Of a stretch of 64,000 bases of DNA, positions 45,990-57,487 are shown piece by piece. Source of the stretch: Turnera subulata (Eukaryota; Streptophyta; Magnoliopsida; Malpighiales; Passifloraceae). The position numbers were made by a program, and so were the translations under genes. The notes under the pieces are model-generated. The model was not told the DNA's origin. It searched no databases and saw nothing but the letters and a program-made list of their open reading frames with translations. The stretch spans positions 1-64,000 of the forward strand of contig JAKUCV010004507.1 in NCBI GenBank assembly GCA_028386065.3, written 5' to 3'. Positions within the stretch are counted from its first letter, which is position 1, and each line of letters begins with the position of its first letter.

Positions 45990-47645
45990 AATTGAAATGA
46001 TTATTGCAATTTGTTTAACCATTTACTACTATGACTAATTGTTAAAACTCACGTATTTAGACATTTTCATTTCTGAATTTCCAATCCGATAATTTCATTT
46101 TTTTTTTCTTTTATGGGTCAGAAACGATAATTTGAAAATATGGACCATGAGCTGAGTTCATACCAACTATCTCGCTTAATATTAGATCTCTGATATTGGC
46201 ACTAGTAAAGATTTCTTCTATTAACTATACCAAAAGTTACAATTAATCGAAACAATTTCAATTGTATAATGTAACTAAACTCGCTGGTGATACGCCATGG
46301 AACGACTTTTAGGCAAAGGAAAGAAGCCCTGATTGTTTGTAATGGAATCAAGTCACATCTTATGTAATGAAAAAGGAAAAATCCACTAACAAAGCCAAAA
46401 GCAACCGAGAAAGCATATTCTAACAGCCACAAGAAAACCATAAGCCAAATCTTCTTCTGATTGTATGGAAATAAATGGAAGTAAAGCCCTTAGATATATG
46501 AGAAACATTTTCATTTGGAAAGAATTAAGTACCTAAGAGAGCTAGCTCCCTGAACAAGAATTAAAGATCAGTGTGATCATCATGGCTGGATTGATTCCAG
46601 AATTAGCAGGAAACTCCAAAACTCAGGCTAATGGTTTTTACACCAAAATCAGAATGGAAAGAGGAAGATAAAGCCCTTATGTTACGTGTTTATCTTCCCG
46701 GTAAGTAAGTTTTTTAGTATCTCTTTTTCCTTGATTTATAACCAATACTATATATTAATTAATGATTCAAGAAGGCATTGATTTGATGCCCAAAAAAATT
46801 CAAAAATCGTTGAAAATAATATTGCTTGTTTCTCAGATACTTCATAGCCTTATTTTTGTTAAATGGTTCAGGTTTCACTGAGAAGCAAATTAGTTATAAG
46901 ATAGAGAAAAGGTGGCGTTACATCAAAGTCAATGGTGATCCAAAAACAGTGTACTTTGATGTATCTTTTCACCAGATCCCAGAAAAATATAACCTGGAGT
47001 CTGGACGAAGTAAAAGCACAGTTTAGTGGAGGAATGTTCATAATCAGAATTCCAAAAATTAATGCTGATGAGCAGCAAATTGCTTCCAAGGAAGAAGAAC
47101 AGGCCACAACAAGCCAAGCCACGACACCTGCTCCTCAAGAAGCTGCAGAAAAGGAAGCAGAGCCTCAAAAAGTGGAAGACAAAGCTCCCAAAAAAACGAG
47201 GGATGGAATATAAGGATGTTAGTTTCAGTGATTATAGCAATTGGAACTTGTATAGTTTACAAATTAGTTGTTGAGCCGTCTAGGAAGCAAAACTGATAAT
47301 CAGATGTACCAGGCTAGGCATAGTTGTTGAGTTGATACAATAAATTTATCCCATTTTAATAATAATCATGTCATGTATATGCGTAATTGGATCTGTTAGT
47401 TGATTTCTTTGAGCAAGAAAGGCATATATTTCACTCTTGGATGAATATATTATACATAGTAATTAAGCACAAAGTGATGCATTACTCTTTCCCTGCAACT
47501 AATTTGGCGCGAGTTTCTCTAAGTCTTCTCGCCATAAAGTGCCAACAAATGTAAAACTCAATAAGTAGTAACCTATTTGTCTGTCTTTCTTTGATAAAAC
47601 CACAAACCTATTAATAAAGTAGGATAGATACACATAACTTTAGTT
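45990..47645. repeat. 1.6-kb segmental copy of 17487-19078
   Basis: From 'caattgaaatgattattgca' to 'gtaggatagatacacataac' the sequence follows 17487-19078 with few changes. It includes the whole RTM2-like gene and its flanks. The left edge is fused to a GH3 fragment and the right edge to an F-box promoter fragment. Confidence 0.88.
46631..47296 (+). pseudogene. RTM2-like HSP20-domain membrane protein, copy 2, broken
   Basis: Exon 1 is 46631-46700 and exon 2 starts at 46872, with the same phase and domain as copy 1 at 18083. The frame change after YNLE (near 47000) is shared with copy 1. Copy 2 has the intact linker run (IPKINADEQQIASKEEE) but loses a base near 47190 (KAPKK), and TATGG has become TATAAGG, giving a stop before the membrane anchor. 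So each copy has private lesions plus one shared one. The shared lesion predates the duplication or marks a site I misread. Confidence 0.75.
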
Positions 47646-47930
47646 CACAAAGTAGGATAGATACATGTATTTCTTGTCTCCACAAGTCTTACACATTCCA
47701 ACTCCAACAAGCGACCAATATATCCTTTCTCCTCTCCTATAATCTTGTCTAATTGTCTCCATCGGAAAATTTGTATCCTTTCCCCTCTCCTATATTCTTG
47801 TCTAATTGTCTCCATCGGAAATTTTGCAGTTCGTAATCACTCCCAAGCCGCCTTAATTAACATGAATTGATAATGATTCCCATGAATCAGGGATGTATTG
47901 AGGGGTTCCACACGTAAAGACCAGAATCGG
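47646..47930 (+). pseudogene. F-box gene fragment A: inverted promoter piece plus coding scraps
   Basis: 47660-47860 matches the reverse complement of the F-box promoter and first leader exon (44000-44140), with an internal duplication ('cctctcctat.atcttgtctaattgtctcc' twice). 47868-47925 then carries two short coding scraps in the opposite sense ('gataatgattcccatgaatca' and 'attgaggggttccac.agtaaagaccagaatc'), matching 43050-43072 and 43227-43273. Confidence 0.7.
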
Positions 47931-48529
47931 TGCCATTCCCTTTCGTGTGATCAGAACAGAAAAGAGTAACCAAGCCGCATTTTATTCCCATGAAAATGCT
48001 TGATTCATGATTGAGACAGAAAACAACAACAGAAAACAAACGACTCTTTACTGTAAATTAGTGAAAACGAGACAAGACATCGTGGTGGACTGGTGGAGAT
48101 GCGAAAGCTATGGAAGCCGAGAAGATGAGGGCACCAGGCAGGCCATAAAAAAAAAAAAATTATTTTATATTGGACGGATGAGGAAGGAGTCAGCTCATTT
48201 CTCCACTTTTCCCCTCATACAATGTTAGTTCGAGCAAAATGAGGTTAATTTATACTCCTTTTGCTCACACATTTATTACATGGTACCTACCCACCCTAGT
48301 TAAGTAAATCATGTCAAGTATGCACTCAGAATGCACTAAGAATGTTCTAGCTACTTACTTTTTTGTTTGTGTTTTTTGATCACGAAGGTTCCTTACCTGA
48401 CCCCCAACACTGACAGCTACCTAATTCAACGTTAATTCAATCTGCCCCATCCCCGATTCTTTTTGCACTTATAATTGAGATTTTGTACGTGAGGATTCTG
48501 TCTCTTTTCCTTTTACCGATATCCCTAAG
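47931..48529. other. Intergenic DNA of repeated pieces
   Basis: Contains fragments similar to 8240-8440 ('acctacccaccctagtt..agt', 'atgtcaagtatg', 'ttctagctac') and 21610-21665 ('caacactgacagct'). No gene is supported. Confidence 0.4.
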
Positions 48530-48796
48530 CAGATGTATCATCAGTTCCTACTTCTCCTCCGGTTTAGTGTGTATATATTATATGATTTGATTCTATTGTT
48601 GCTTGCGGTTTTGTTTTGTTGTCAATTTGTTGCTTTGGGTTTTTGGAAGCAATATAGCTATGTCACAATTTTGTTTAATTGGTTAATTAATGATTGTTTT
48701 TGGGGATCTGAATTAATCTTTGCAATACAATATTTACAGGAGGAGCTAGTGTGTACGTAACAAAGGCTCGACGATGAGGACTGAATTGGTGCCCGA
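48530..48796 (+). pseudogene. F-box gene fragment B: inverted leader intron and first codons
   Basis: 48600-48796 is the reverse complement of 43681-43860: the intron end, the acceptor ttacag, the leader exon gaggagctagtgtg, and the first codons ATG AGG ACT GAA TTG GTG CCC. It then jumps to a segment also found at 8897-8960 (cgaagtctcttgggccgaga). Confidence 0.8.
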
Positions 48797-50518
48797 AGTC
48801 TCTTGGGCCGAGAAGAATCAAAACCAAAAGCCCAAAAAATCCTAAGCCCACTATCACATAAATAAACCAGCCTCCCCCCAAGGATTCTCGTGAAAGATAA
48901 ATTTCTGGGGATCCAGGGGAAAATTCGGGAACTTAGAAATCAAGGAGTCGATGGCAATACTTGCTGCCAAAAGAAAAGAAAAAATTAATAGTGAATTCAA
49001 GCAGTATAAATACTCATTGTATATGTAAAGGACAATGGCAGATTGAATACAAAATGCAAACCTATTTTCATGGTTATTTTTCAAAATTAGAAAAAAGGTT
49101 AATTTATGTATATAATGGTTGCTACTAAGTTCGCTTTGACCACAAGTGTAAACTGAATGGGAATTGTTGTTTTGTTTCTTTTCATTTTTATTTAAACTAG
49201 GATGGATTGAACCAACAACAATCACGTGCCTTCGGCTTCTATGATTATGTTGGAAAAAGAAATGTTAGATTTTGTAATTTTTTTTTACGGAAAAAATTGG
49301 TTTGAATGAAGGAAGGAGGATATGAGCATGCCATTGCCAAGACAGAAAACGAAAACCAGAACTCATCCACTCCAACCAATTAACCAGGGCTGAAACCTAA
49401 ATTACCCCTAAATTAATATTTACCCGAATGAGTGTTAATTACCTGCTAGTGTGTAGACACACATACACGCATTTCCTGCCCGTGCATTATTTTTTGTCCA
49501 TCTGGACAGTGAATATTAAAATCAAAATGATCGATATATGATTTGTTTATACCAAAGAGAACTATATAAATTGTTTTTTTTGTTTATTTATTTATTGGAA
49601 CCATATAAAGTGATTAGTCAAGTGTAGATAATAAGAGGCCCCTGATGCGTGCAAAACGTGGTTGCATTGCATGTGGACAGTCAAGACAGTGATGAGTTAA
49701 TCTATAATATCAAGACTAAAGAGAAACCAAAAAAAAAAAAAGAAAAAAAAGAAACTTCTCTGTATGGTCTGATCTATAATACGTTCATTTGTGTACGTAG
49801 CATATCAGGAGAAGCAAAACAATATGGACCTTTTCTGAAAGCAAAGCGAAGATGAATTCGAACTTGGATAAGAGAAATCACACATCGTTAAGACTTAAGA
49901 TGGGGTCCAAAATAAGAAAACAAAACTTAAATCAGGTTATCTTGCCTGCTATGTGCTATTGCTATGGGCCTCTTCTTTTAAAAAAAAAAAGTCATTCAAA
50001 AGGCATGGCTACATGGGCAATTATGGGTTTGCCATCTTTTTAACCATGAAGATGATAATCCACCGAAGAGGCGTTGTTCCCTGCCGGGCCATATAATTCA
50101 AACCCAAACAATTTAAATACTGGACGACTAAGGATTGGTCCCTTGATGGTCTTCAATTAAGTAACATTCTCTTAAAAATTTTAAACCCAATGGGGGGGGT
50201 GTTGGGAAATGAGAATACAAAGGAATGAGCACTACTGAATCTGGATGGACGGACACCAGAGATTCATTGGCTACGCTACACAGTGACGAGCTAATCACAC
50301 AGACCATTGGACACCACGACTACCACGGATGGCATAATCAAATTGAATACATTGCAAAAATCAAAGTGCCTTGGAGTATCGCCACTACTGTAAAGGAAAT
50401 TTATTTTCAATCTGTATCTTTCAACAAAATTAGTAGAGATGTAAATAAAATGGTGAATTACATAGCCAAGCAGGCGAACAAAGGCACAAATGTATCCCAT
50501 TGGCTTATCCTATCAATA
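48797..50518. other. Intergenic mosaic shared with the 6.3-9 kb region and 57.3 kb
   Basis: 48797-48850 matches 8897-8950, 49310-49470 matches 57330-57480, 49480-49560 resembles 8755-8850, 49612-49700 matches 7880-7960, and 49900-49980 resembles 8125-8240. An open frame at 50225-50533 has a weak RNase H-like tail (SRDVNKMVNYIAKQANKG), perhaps from a LINE. I do not support it as a gene. Confidence 0.5.
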
Positions 50519-50528
50519 GAATATTGGA

Positions 50529-50820
50529 GGTAAAAAAGTTTTTCTTGTCCCTTCACTTTTTTGTTTTCACAATTGTTGTCCCTCTTCCTTTTTTTTCACT
50601 CAACATGTCCCTGAACTTTCATTTTACCGGGCCACCATGTCCTTTTGACCCCCAGCAGCCGGTTGGAAGCTGTGGCGCTGACACGTGTCCGTGGGGCCCA
50701 CTCCATCTGATTCTATTTTTCTTTTTTTCTTTTCTTTCTTATTTTCTATTTTTCAAAAATCCTTTTTATGTTTTATTATATTAGTTTTTGTAATAAATTG
50801 AAGAGAAAAAAGAATTTATT
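50529..50820 (+). repeat. Left terminal inverted repeat of the Pack-MULE
   Basis: About 292 bases. It contains a 'cggttggaagctgtggcgc' stretch and 'gacacgtgtccg', a palindromic G-box-like ACGTG core, then a T-rich part. Confidence 0.9.
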
Positions 50821-50964
50821 GTTTTATTTTTATTTACCAAAAACAAATGACTCAAAGTTTTAAAAAAATAAAATGAAGTGCTTTTTTCTTAAGTTTTATT
50901 CACTCTAAAAGATTTTTTAAGAACAAAATTATATTAAAGAAAAAAATATTAAATAAATTACTCT

Positions 50965-51390
50965 TTTGAGGGTGAAGTTCTGGAAAACGGGAGCCGCGTG
51001 AGTGAAAGAGAAGCCACAGTCCACGACCAGGCTGCACTGGGCTTTGGAGACCAGCCCGTAAGGGCGGCGGCTGGCCTCGTAGAGGTGGGCCAGCTTGGGG
51101 GGATCGGCGACGAAGAGGGACTTGAAGCCGAAGTCCTCGAAGACGAGCTCGTCGGTGGCGCGTTGGATGGAGGGGAGGGCGAAGAGGGGCTCGGTGAGGA
51201 GGAGGGAGGAGGAGCAAGGGTTGGTCTTGAGGAGGGAGGAGAAGAGGTGGTGCCAGATGTCGCGCTGGAGGTCCGGGTTGATGAGGTAGCCGCGGTCGAT
51301 GGGGCGGCGGACGGCGGCGGAGGTGAGGTCTTCGTCCGGGGGAGGGGTGGGGGAGGGGTGGAGGAATTTCTTGGAGGAGAGGGGGCGGTA
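50965..51390 (-). pseudogene. ARP6: Captured exon fragment of actin-related protein 6 (ARP6)
   Basis: A frame of 142 codons is open across the whole captured part but has no start codon. It reads YRPLSSKKFLHPSP, LTSAAVRRPIDRGYLINPDL, LLLTEPLFALPSIQRATDEL, VFEDFGFKSLF and CSLVVDCGFSFTHAAPVFQ. This matches the N-terminal third of plant ARP6, a subunit of the SWR1 complex that deposits H2A.Z. The first residues of the protein and everything past FTLK are missing. GC content is far above the surroundings, with C or G at nearly all third positions. It could make antisense or small RNA against the parent gene. Whether the parent is in this genome cannot be seen here. Confidence 0.85.
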
Positions 51391-51395
51391 GAAAT

Positions 51396-51687
51396 AATAA
51401 ATTCTTTTTTCTCTTCAATTTATTACAAAAATTAATATAATAAAACATAAAAAGGATTTTTGAAAAATAGAAAATAAGAAAGAAAAGAAAAAAAGAAAAA
51501 TAGAATCAGATGGAGTGGGCCCCACGGACACGTGTCAGCGCCACAGCTTCCAACCGGCTGCTGGGGGTCAAAAGGACATGGTGGCCCGGTAAAATGAAAG
51601 TTCAGGGACATGTTGAGTGAAAAAAAAGGAAGAGAGACAACAATTGTGAAAACAAAAAAGTGAAGGGACAAGAAAAACTTTTTTACC
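51396..51687 (-). repeat. Right terminal inverted repeat of the Pack-MULE
   Basis: Mirror of 50529-50820. Only isolated differences are seen. Confidence 0.9.
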
Positions 51688-51706
51688 GAATATTGGAACT
51701 ATAAGC

Positions 51707-51847
51707 TTTTTTTTTTATTACAACGATACCCTAAATCTAACCAAATCCCATCCTATCCCTACTAATTTCCCACACCCTAGATCGAACTAAGGTGGCCTTG
51801 CACCAGGCAAGATCTTTGTGCCACTGCGCTCCTACGATCGCGCTGGC
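51707..51847 (-). mobile_element. tRNA-related SINE
   Basis: On the minus strand the head has box A-like (gcgcagtggcacaaagatct) and box B-like (ttagttcgatcta) motifs about 30 bases apart, and the element ends in an A-run (T-run at 51707-51716 on the plus strand). A 12-bp target duplication with one mismatch flanks it: ggaactataagc (51695-51706) and ggaactatatgc (51848-51859). About 141 bases, transcribed by RNA polymerase III if active. Confidence 0.78.
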
Positions 51848-52030
51848 GGAACTATATGCTTTGACTAAAGAAAAAAAATTAATTAAAATTGACGGGGCAA
51901 TCCAGGTAACCAAAAACGGTGGGAACTTCATAATGTGAAGGAACTAGATGCTTTGACTAAAGAAAAAAATTAATTAAAATTGACGTGGCAATCCAGGTAA
52001 CCAAAAAGGGTGGGAACTTCATAAAGTGGT
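51848..52030. repeat. 92-bp direct tandem repeat, two units
   Basis: Units start ggaacta at 51848 and 51940 and share 'tgctttgactaaagaaaaaa' and 'ggcaatccaggtaaccaaaa'. The SINE lies at the left edge of unit 1. Confidence 0.9.
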
Positions 52031-52390
52031 TTCACATCAAGAAAATAAGACAGTTGAGAGCACTGTACACTCACTCAGTGCATGTATGACTTCAAATGCC
52101 CAGGCCAAATACAACTTGTTTGATCAAACCATTGATGCTCATTGCAGTCAGCTTCATCATATCCTAGCTAGGATCACAAGAAAAAGACATAGGTAGGTAG
52201 CTAACGTAAAATTCAATTACGGTCATTCCTAGGTTTATTACTTATGTGGTAGTTTCAATCCATCATCTCTAAACCATATATTGACAATCGATAAAATTAA
52301 TTAGTAGCATATAGTTAAAAAAAATATGATTGGTACATTATCAACCGCGCGTTTAGACAATACGTTCATTATTAAATATTGCTTGGGTTG
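52031..52390. other. Intergenic DNA
   Basis: No feature is recognised. The last five bases (ggttg, 52386-52390) are the left target duplication of the next element. Confidence 0.45.
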
Positions 52391-55300
52391 TGAAGCGCCC
52401 CGACCCGTATTTATCGTATACAGTAAACACGTGCCGGAACTGTGACAACCCAACCCAACAAAGCCCAACAGACTGCGTATAAAACAATAAACTGGCCAAC
52501 GGCCCAATATCAAAAACTGTAAACCGGCCCTTCGGCCCAACATAGAACTCGTCACCCGAACCCCGGGGACATCAACAACAACAACCATCCGGCCCAATGG
52601 CCCAATCACAACATACACACAGCAGTAAACTCAACATTATGCACAGCGGAAGACTTATGACTCACATGACAACAAATGTAAAGCCCAATGCAACTAATGG
52701 ATCCGAGTCCTGTCCGAGGGTACGCATCAGCTCGCCCTGTACGTTCCTGCACTACAAATAACTCATCCTACGGGATGAAACCCTGCAGGCGAGGGGTGAG
52801 TCCGAAACGCTCACCGACGAAAGATAAACAGTGATATATTCAACCATAATACTTTCGAAATTAACACAACGATCACATCAATAAACACAACCAATCACAT
52901 CACAAGGAAACTGCCATAGCAACTAACACATACTACACGACAGAGGAATCCAACTCAAACATCACATCAGAGGAATCTCAGTGAATCATATCAAAGCCAA
53001 GTCCAAAAGAATACTTTTTAATTTTTATTACCAATTTTATCTTCCGGGCCCCGTCACTGGACAAGCTAGGGTCGTACCTGGTTATTAACTAATTCTAGAT
53101 GCCAGGCCCCACCACAATCCGGGATCAACATCCCCATATCTCAAATCCGGGATCAACATCCCCATATCTCAAATCCGGGATCAACATCCCAATATCACAA
53201 ATCCGGGATCAACATCCCAATATCACAAATCCGGGGTCAACACCCCAACCAACAAACCCTCTGGCAAGACACCACAGAACTAGTCTCTAATCATCTAGTC
53301 GTACCACTACTTTCCAAGTGACAATTATATCATCATCTCACTTTCAATTTCAGTTCCGTTTCCAATACTCATTATTCTTTTCCCAATTATCCACATTGTC
53401 CAGTTTATCATCATCCTCTACACAATATCACAAATCTAATAACTCAGTCTAACATCAACAACAACAACATCACAGCAGTCATAATCATCACAAATTAATT
53501 CTCAAGCTCAACCAATCCGCAATTTCATATCACCAATTACACACAATTAACAGTACAACAATTATTCACAGTATCCACATGATCAATCCACACAGCCCAG
53601 CAACAGCAACAACATTCATGGCAATCAAATAACTAACAAGGGTCATTTCAACGGTTCAATCAAACAACAAAGCATACACAGTAATACGGGCACATATCAA
53701 GGTTTATCCATCCTCACCTGGTATGTCTCTGAAACTGCTATCCGGTCAAATCCCGATACCCTATATGTACATATAGGAACACAATAATCACTCATAATGC
53801 GCAAACAAAATGATTATGCATGATGCCGGTTTAGATATTGTTACGCGGCTTGTCTTATACCAAGTCTAATTCCTATTATTTCCATGTTTTTCTTTAATAT
53901 GAAATTAGCCTCTTTAATCGATATACCAGTCATACTCGATCTTTAAGTTGAAAACCGAACCCGAGCTCCAAGCCGATATCCCGGCCCTTTAGCCTTTTGT
54001 CAATAAGGGAAAACATAAACATATTAAATTACATGTATATATACGTATATTTATACATAAATCGATACTAGATTATACGTATATCTGGTGTGACCATATT
54101 TATACATATATAGTAGGTAATTTCCATTTTACCATATATATATTTATGTGATAAATAAAATTGTAACTTCTTTATTTAGCTAAACATGATTTAGTAGGTT
54201 ATATATATATATATATATAGTCATTTATGTGTATGTGTTTATAATTCATAGATAATCATATATATGTTTTTAGTTTACATTTGACAACTAAATCAAGTTA
54301 ATAAGTATTTTTGGGCCTTTAATTATCAACAGTCCAAGTATGAATTAAATAAACCGGATTACTATAGGTCTTTCTAATAGTCCAACAAAGAATAAAATTA
54401 TAAATCGAATTACAAAACATAAATGGAATTAAGGGTTAATATTTGATTAATTAAATTAAATCTTTATTTTAATTAAAACAATTAAGAGTCTGGGTTCATT
54501 AACGTTCTTAGTCCGTTAGAATGTATTCGTCCCGAGAACATGGGCTTTGCACAATCGGCCCGTTTCCGAGCCTAACTTGTAATCCGCCCAAACCCGAGCT
54601 CAACAATGCATACGGTCCAAGGAATTACCCCAAAGGTCCGTTTTCCGGGCTCACCGGAAAAAATCTCGAGGCTTCGCCGGAATAAACCCGAGACTGCCGG
54701 AATCCTCGCCGGAATCACTGTTCACGGCAGCAAGGGATGCTCACGGTTACTGTTCACGGCTGCACCAAAACACCTCAACGCCTCTGTATTGCTCACCACC
54801 ACAACAACAACATCAACACTGCACCCACTGCCAGCTCCACCATAAACATCCCAAGCACAGCCATCAACCCAATTACAACAACAACGCAAAACCATCAAAC
54901 GCCATTACCAGCAATCGCAGACATGAAAACCGGTTAACAACTAGCAGAAATTGAGAAAAGAAAAGGAAGACTGGAAGAGAAGAGAGGATCTGTTTCGGCC
55001 TTACCCACACTGCCACGGGGACGGCAACAGCCATGCCAGAGGCGAGAGCGGCGATGTGTGTAGGTGGTGACAAGAGGATGAAAGCACGACCCGGTTGGCT
55101 GCGACGGCGGTGCTGCAGCGAAGGGGAGCGGCGACGGCGGTGGTCGCGAGGCGCGGTGGCTGTCGGCACTAGAGGGAAGACGACGATGGACAGAGAGGCA
55201 GATCGGGGCGACAGCATGGCGAGGACGAACAGCAGTGGTCGGCGACGGCGGCGTGTGTGGAGGGGAGATGACAGAGGCCCACAGCAACGGCGGCGTTTGA

Positions 55301-56162
55301 GCGACGGGTGGCGGCGGCGGCTTGTCTAGTTGCAGGCAGAGGAGGTGCAGGCGGCATCGATCCGTGGCCGAGGAGGAAGGAGGCGACGTTGGTGGTTCGA
55401 GGGCGGTGGTGGCGGATTTGGGAAAACAAAGGAGGAGGGGAGGACGGGGAGGAGATAACGGCTGTGGTGGTGAGGGAGATGTGAGGGAGAGGACGAATCC
55501 AGAGGGGGAGGAAGAGGGAAGGAGGGAAGATGATTGCAGGAGAAAGAAAATGGAAGGCAGAGAAATAATTGAGAGGGAAGGAAAAAGACAGAAAAAAATA
55601 ATGGAAAGAAGGAAGTGGGGGCTAGGGCGGCGGCTGAAGGAGAAAGAGAGGGGAAAAGAAAGAAAAGAAAGAAAAGGGAAGGAAAAGAAAAGGAGAAGAA
55701 AGAAGGAAAAGAAAGAAAGAAAGAAGAGAAGTGGGGCCCGCGCGGCTAGGAAAAACCGGGAGAGAGGAGAAGAAACATAACCGGAAAGAGGAAGAGGAAG
55801 GAAAGAGAAGAAAGAAGAGTGGCTCGGGGCAAGCCTCATTTGACCGGTCCGGATTCTCGCGTCGGAATCTCGTAGACGCAGGGGTACTCCCGTCTTTCCG
55901 ACAAATCCCGTCCTGAGTCCAAAAATACAACTTGGGCTCGGAAAATCCGATTAACTCTCCTGAACGTCGTCCAAGTCTCGGAACTGGAAATCGAGGCTCG
56001 GTTAGTTAGGAAGATACTCCCGAGTGCGGGAAAACTCTTGGTTTCGAAAAACGACTCCCGTTTTACCGTGAATTAATTACCCAAGATTAATTTAACAGTA
56101 AATCACGGTAAGACGACTTCTACAGTCCCGGTAAAAATCCAAATTTTACCCGAGCTGTTACA
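52391..56162. mobile_element. Very long solo LTR (3.8 kb) or LARD-like unit
   Basis: Begins TGAAGCGCCCCGACCC and ends GAGCTGTTACA, i.e. TG...CA, with the 5-bp target duplication GGTTG on both sides (52386-52390 and 56163-56167). There is no internal pair of direct repeats and no protein domain, so it behaves as one LTR left after recombination. Starts of this kind are common in long-LTR plant Gypsy families. The second half carries a purine-rich, GC-rich block (54930-55900) with long but low-complexity open frames. Confidence 0.7.
53116..53248. repeat. 28-bp tandem repeat, nearly five units
   Basis: aatccggg recurs at 53116, 53144, 53172, 53200 and 53228, each followed by gatcaacatccc. Early and late units differ (ccatatctca versus aatatcacaa). 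It lies within the long LTR. Confidence 0.93.
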
Positions 56163-57487
56163 GGTTGAGGACCAGTATACTGAATACATAAAGTAATTAG
56201 CTAAATTCATACCAACACTAAAAAAACCTGATACTATTTTTATTTCTGGTTAGATATATTTTTGAAGTATCTAACCATAGATGACATCACAACTAATTAA
56301 TTATTTGTTACAGAGCATTAAAGTTTGCAAATTTATGACATCACAAATTTATGCTGGCAATTTCTTTTGTCGAAAATTTATGTTGACCGTTGGCATGCAC
56401 TCAATTGCCATAAGCCAGTAAAGGACTCACAAACATCCTCTAAGCCATTTCCTTATAAGTCATTGTTTTTTTTTCCTTTTTTTTGTCATTGGTATTAATC
56501 GATATTAATTTATCAAATTACAGCGCTCCATAACTTTACAAATGCATGCCAGGTGGAGTGTAATACCAATATGCCCTCTTATAAGATAGTTCCACATCGT
56601 CGTGCAATAATTATTAGAAATTGTAGCATCTTTTGATGGATTTTTTAAATTTTCTATGTTGCGATATGTAGCTTTTCCATTTCTCTAGTTAGTAAGTTTT
56701 TCTAGGTTGTGATATATCTTTTCCAGTTCTCTGTTTGGTAAACCAGGCTACAAAGATGCTAAAATATTTGAAGATGCTAAAATCAAATAGAACTCGTGCA
56801 CGAGCAAATGATGAAGTGTAGATATTTTATTAAGATCTTTAGGCTTTGGATAAGAACATCAAGTGAAATTATTGTTTTGTTCTCTAAAATTTTAACTCAA
56901 TCTAAATATAAATTTTGTATTATTCTAAATTTTTAGGTCTTTTTCTATGTAGTTATATATAACAAAGTGTTGATAAAAGAAAATTTTACTAGCCTTTATG
57001 AACCACACGATGCTCTTCTGGACACCCATATATGGCACATCACTGGTCTGCAATGGCCACATAAACCATAATAAAGGGAGAGGTTTTCGACTGTGACACG
57101 TGAAGGGCAACAGAGGGAAGCTCCCATTTAATGCCTATCTTCTTTTATAACTTTCTTATTCTATCAGGAATATCTTTAACATCAAAACTGACATAGATTA
57201 TCAGTTTTTCAGTTCAGTGACAGTTTTTTTAGTAAGGGATTTCACATCAACCATCAAATGATGAGTCTGTAGACCAAAATCCACTTAAAATATCAACCAA
57301 CTCCATTAACTGGCACTGCCCCTAAAGGAGGAATGAGTATCCCATTACCAAGACTGAAAACGAAAACCAGAACTCATCCAATCCAACCAACCAGGGCTGA
57401 AGCCTAAATTACCCCTAAATTAATTTATACTCGAATGCCCAAAAATATAACCTATACCTGCTAGTGTGTAGACACATATACAAGCAT
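56163..57487. other. Intergenic DNA with shared repeats
   Basis: 56770-56945 resembles 22440-22600 and 6085-6110. 57330-57480 matches 49310-49470. 'aggttgtgatat' and 'cttttcca.ttctct' phrases are repeated near 56660-56735. No gene is supported. Confidence 0.45.

Larger units (their letters stand above)
50528..51687. mobile_element. Pack-MULE (Mutator-like element carrying a gene fragment)
   Basis: Long terminal inverted repeats of about 292 bases, 50529-50820 and 51396-51687, are nearly identical when one is reversed and complemented (start GGTAAAAAAGTTTTTCTTGT). A 9-bp target duplication GAATATTGG flanks them (50519-50527 and 51688-51696), as expected for Mutator-type transposition. The left end has one extra A. 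The interior holds no transposase but a GC-rich fragment of ARP6. Non-autonomous MULEs with host exons are known in plants as Pack-MULEs. Confidence 0.88.

Noticed and set aside
50225..50533. A 102-codon frame as a gene
   Set aside because: Only the last part weakly resembles an RNase H tail. There is no start context, partner exons or clear family.
50998..51435. Plus-strand frame rich in Gly/Glu/Val
   Set aside because: It is the opposite-strand shadow of the ARP6 fragment.
51780..51847. A tRNA gene on the minus strand
   Set aside because: Box A- and B-like motifs are present, but no cloverleaf can be folded by eye. The A-tail and target duplication fit a SINE better.
53116..53248. CRISPR-like array (28-bp periodic repeats)
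   Set aside because: The units are contiguous, with no unique spacers, and sit in a plant LTR-like unit. It is an ordinary tandem repeat.
54934..55839. Long open frames on both strands in the GC- and purine-rich block
   Set aside because: The frames are low-complexity Ser/Phe/Pro or Arg/Lys/Glu strings with no domain. Overlapping opposite frames of this type are expected from a purine-rich tract.
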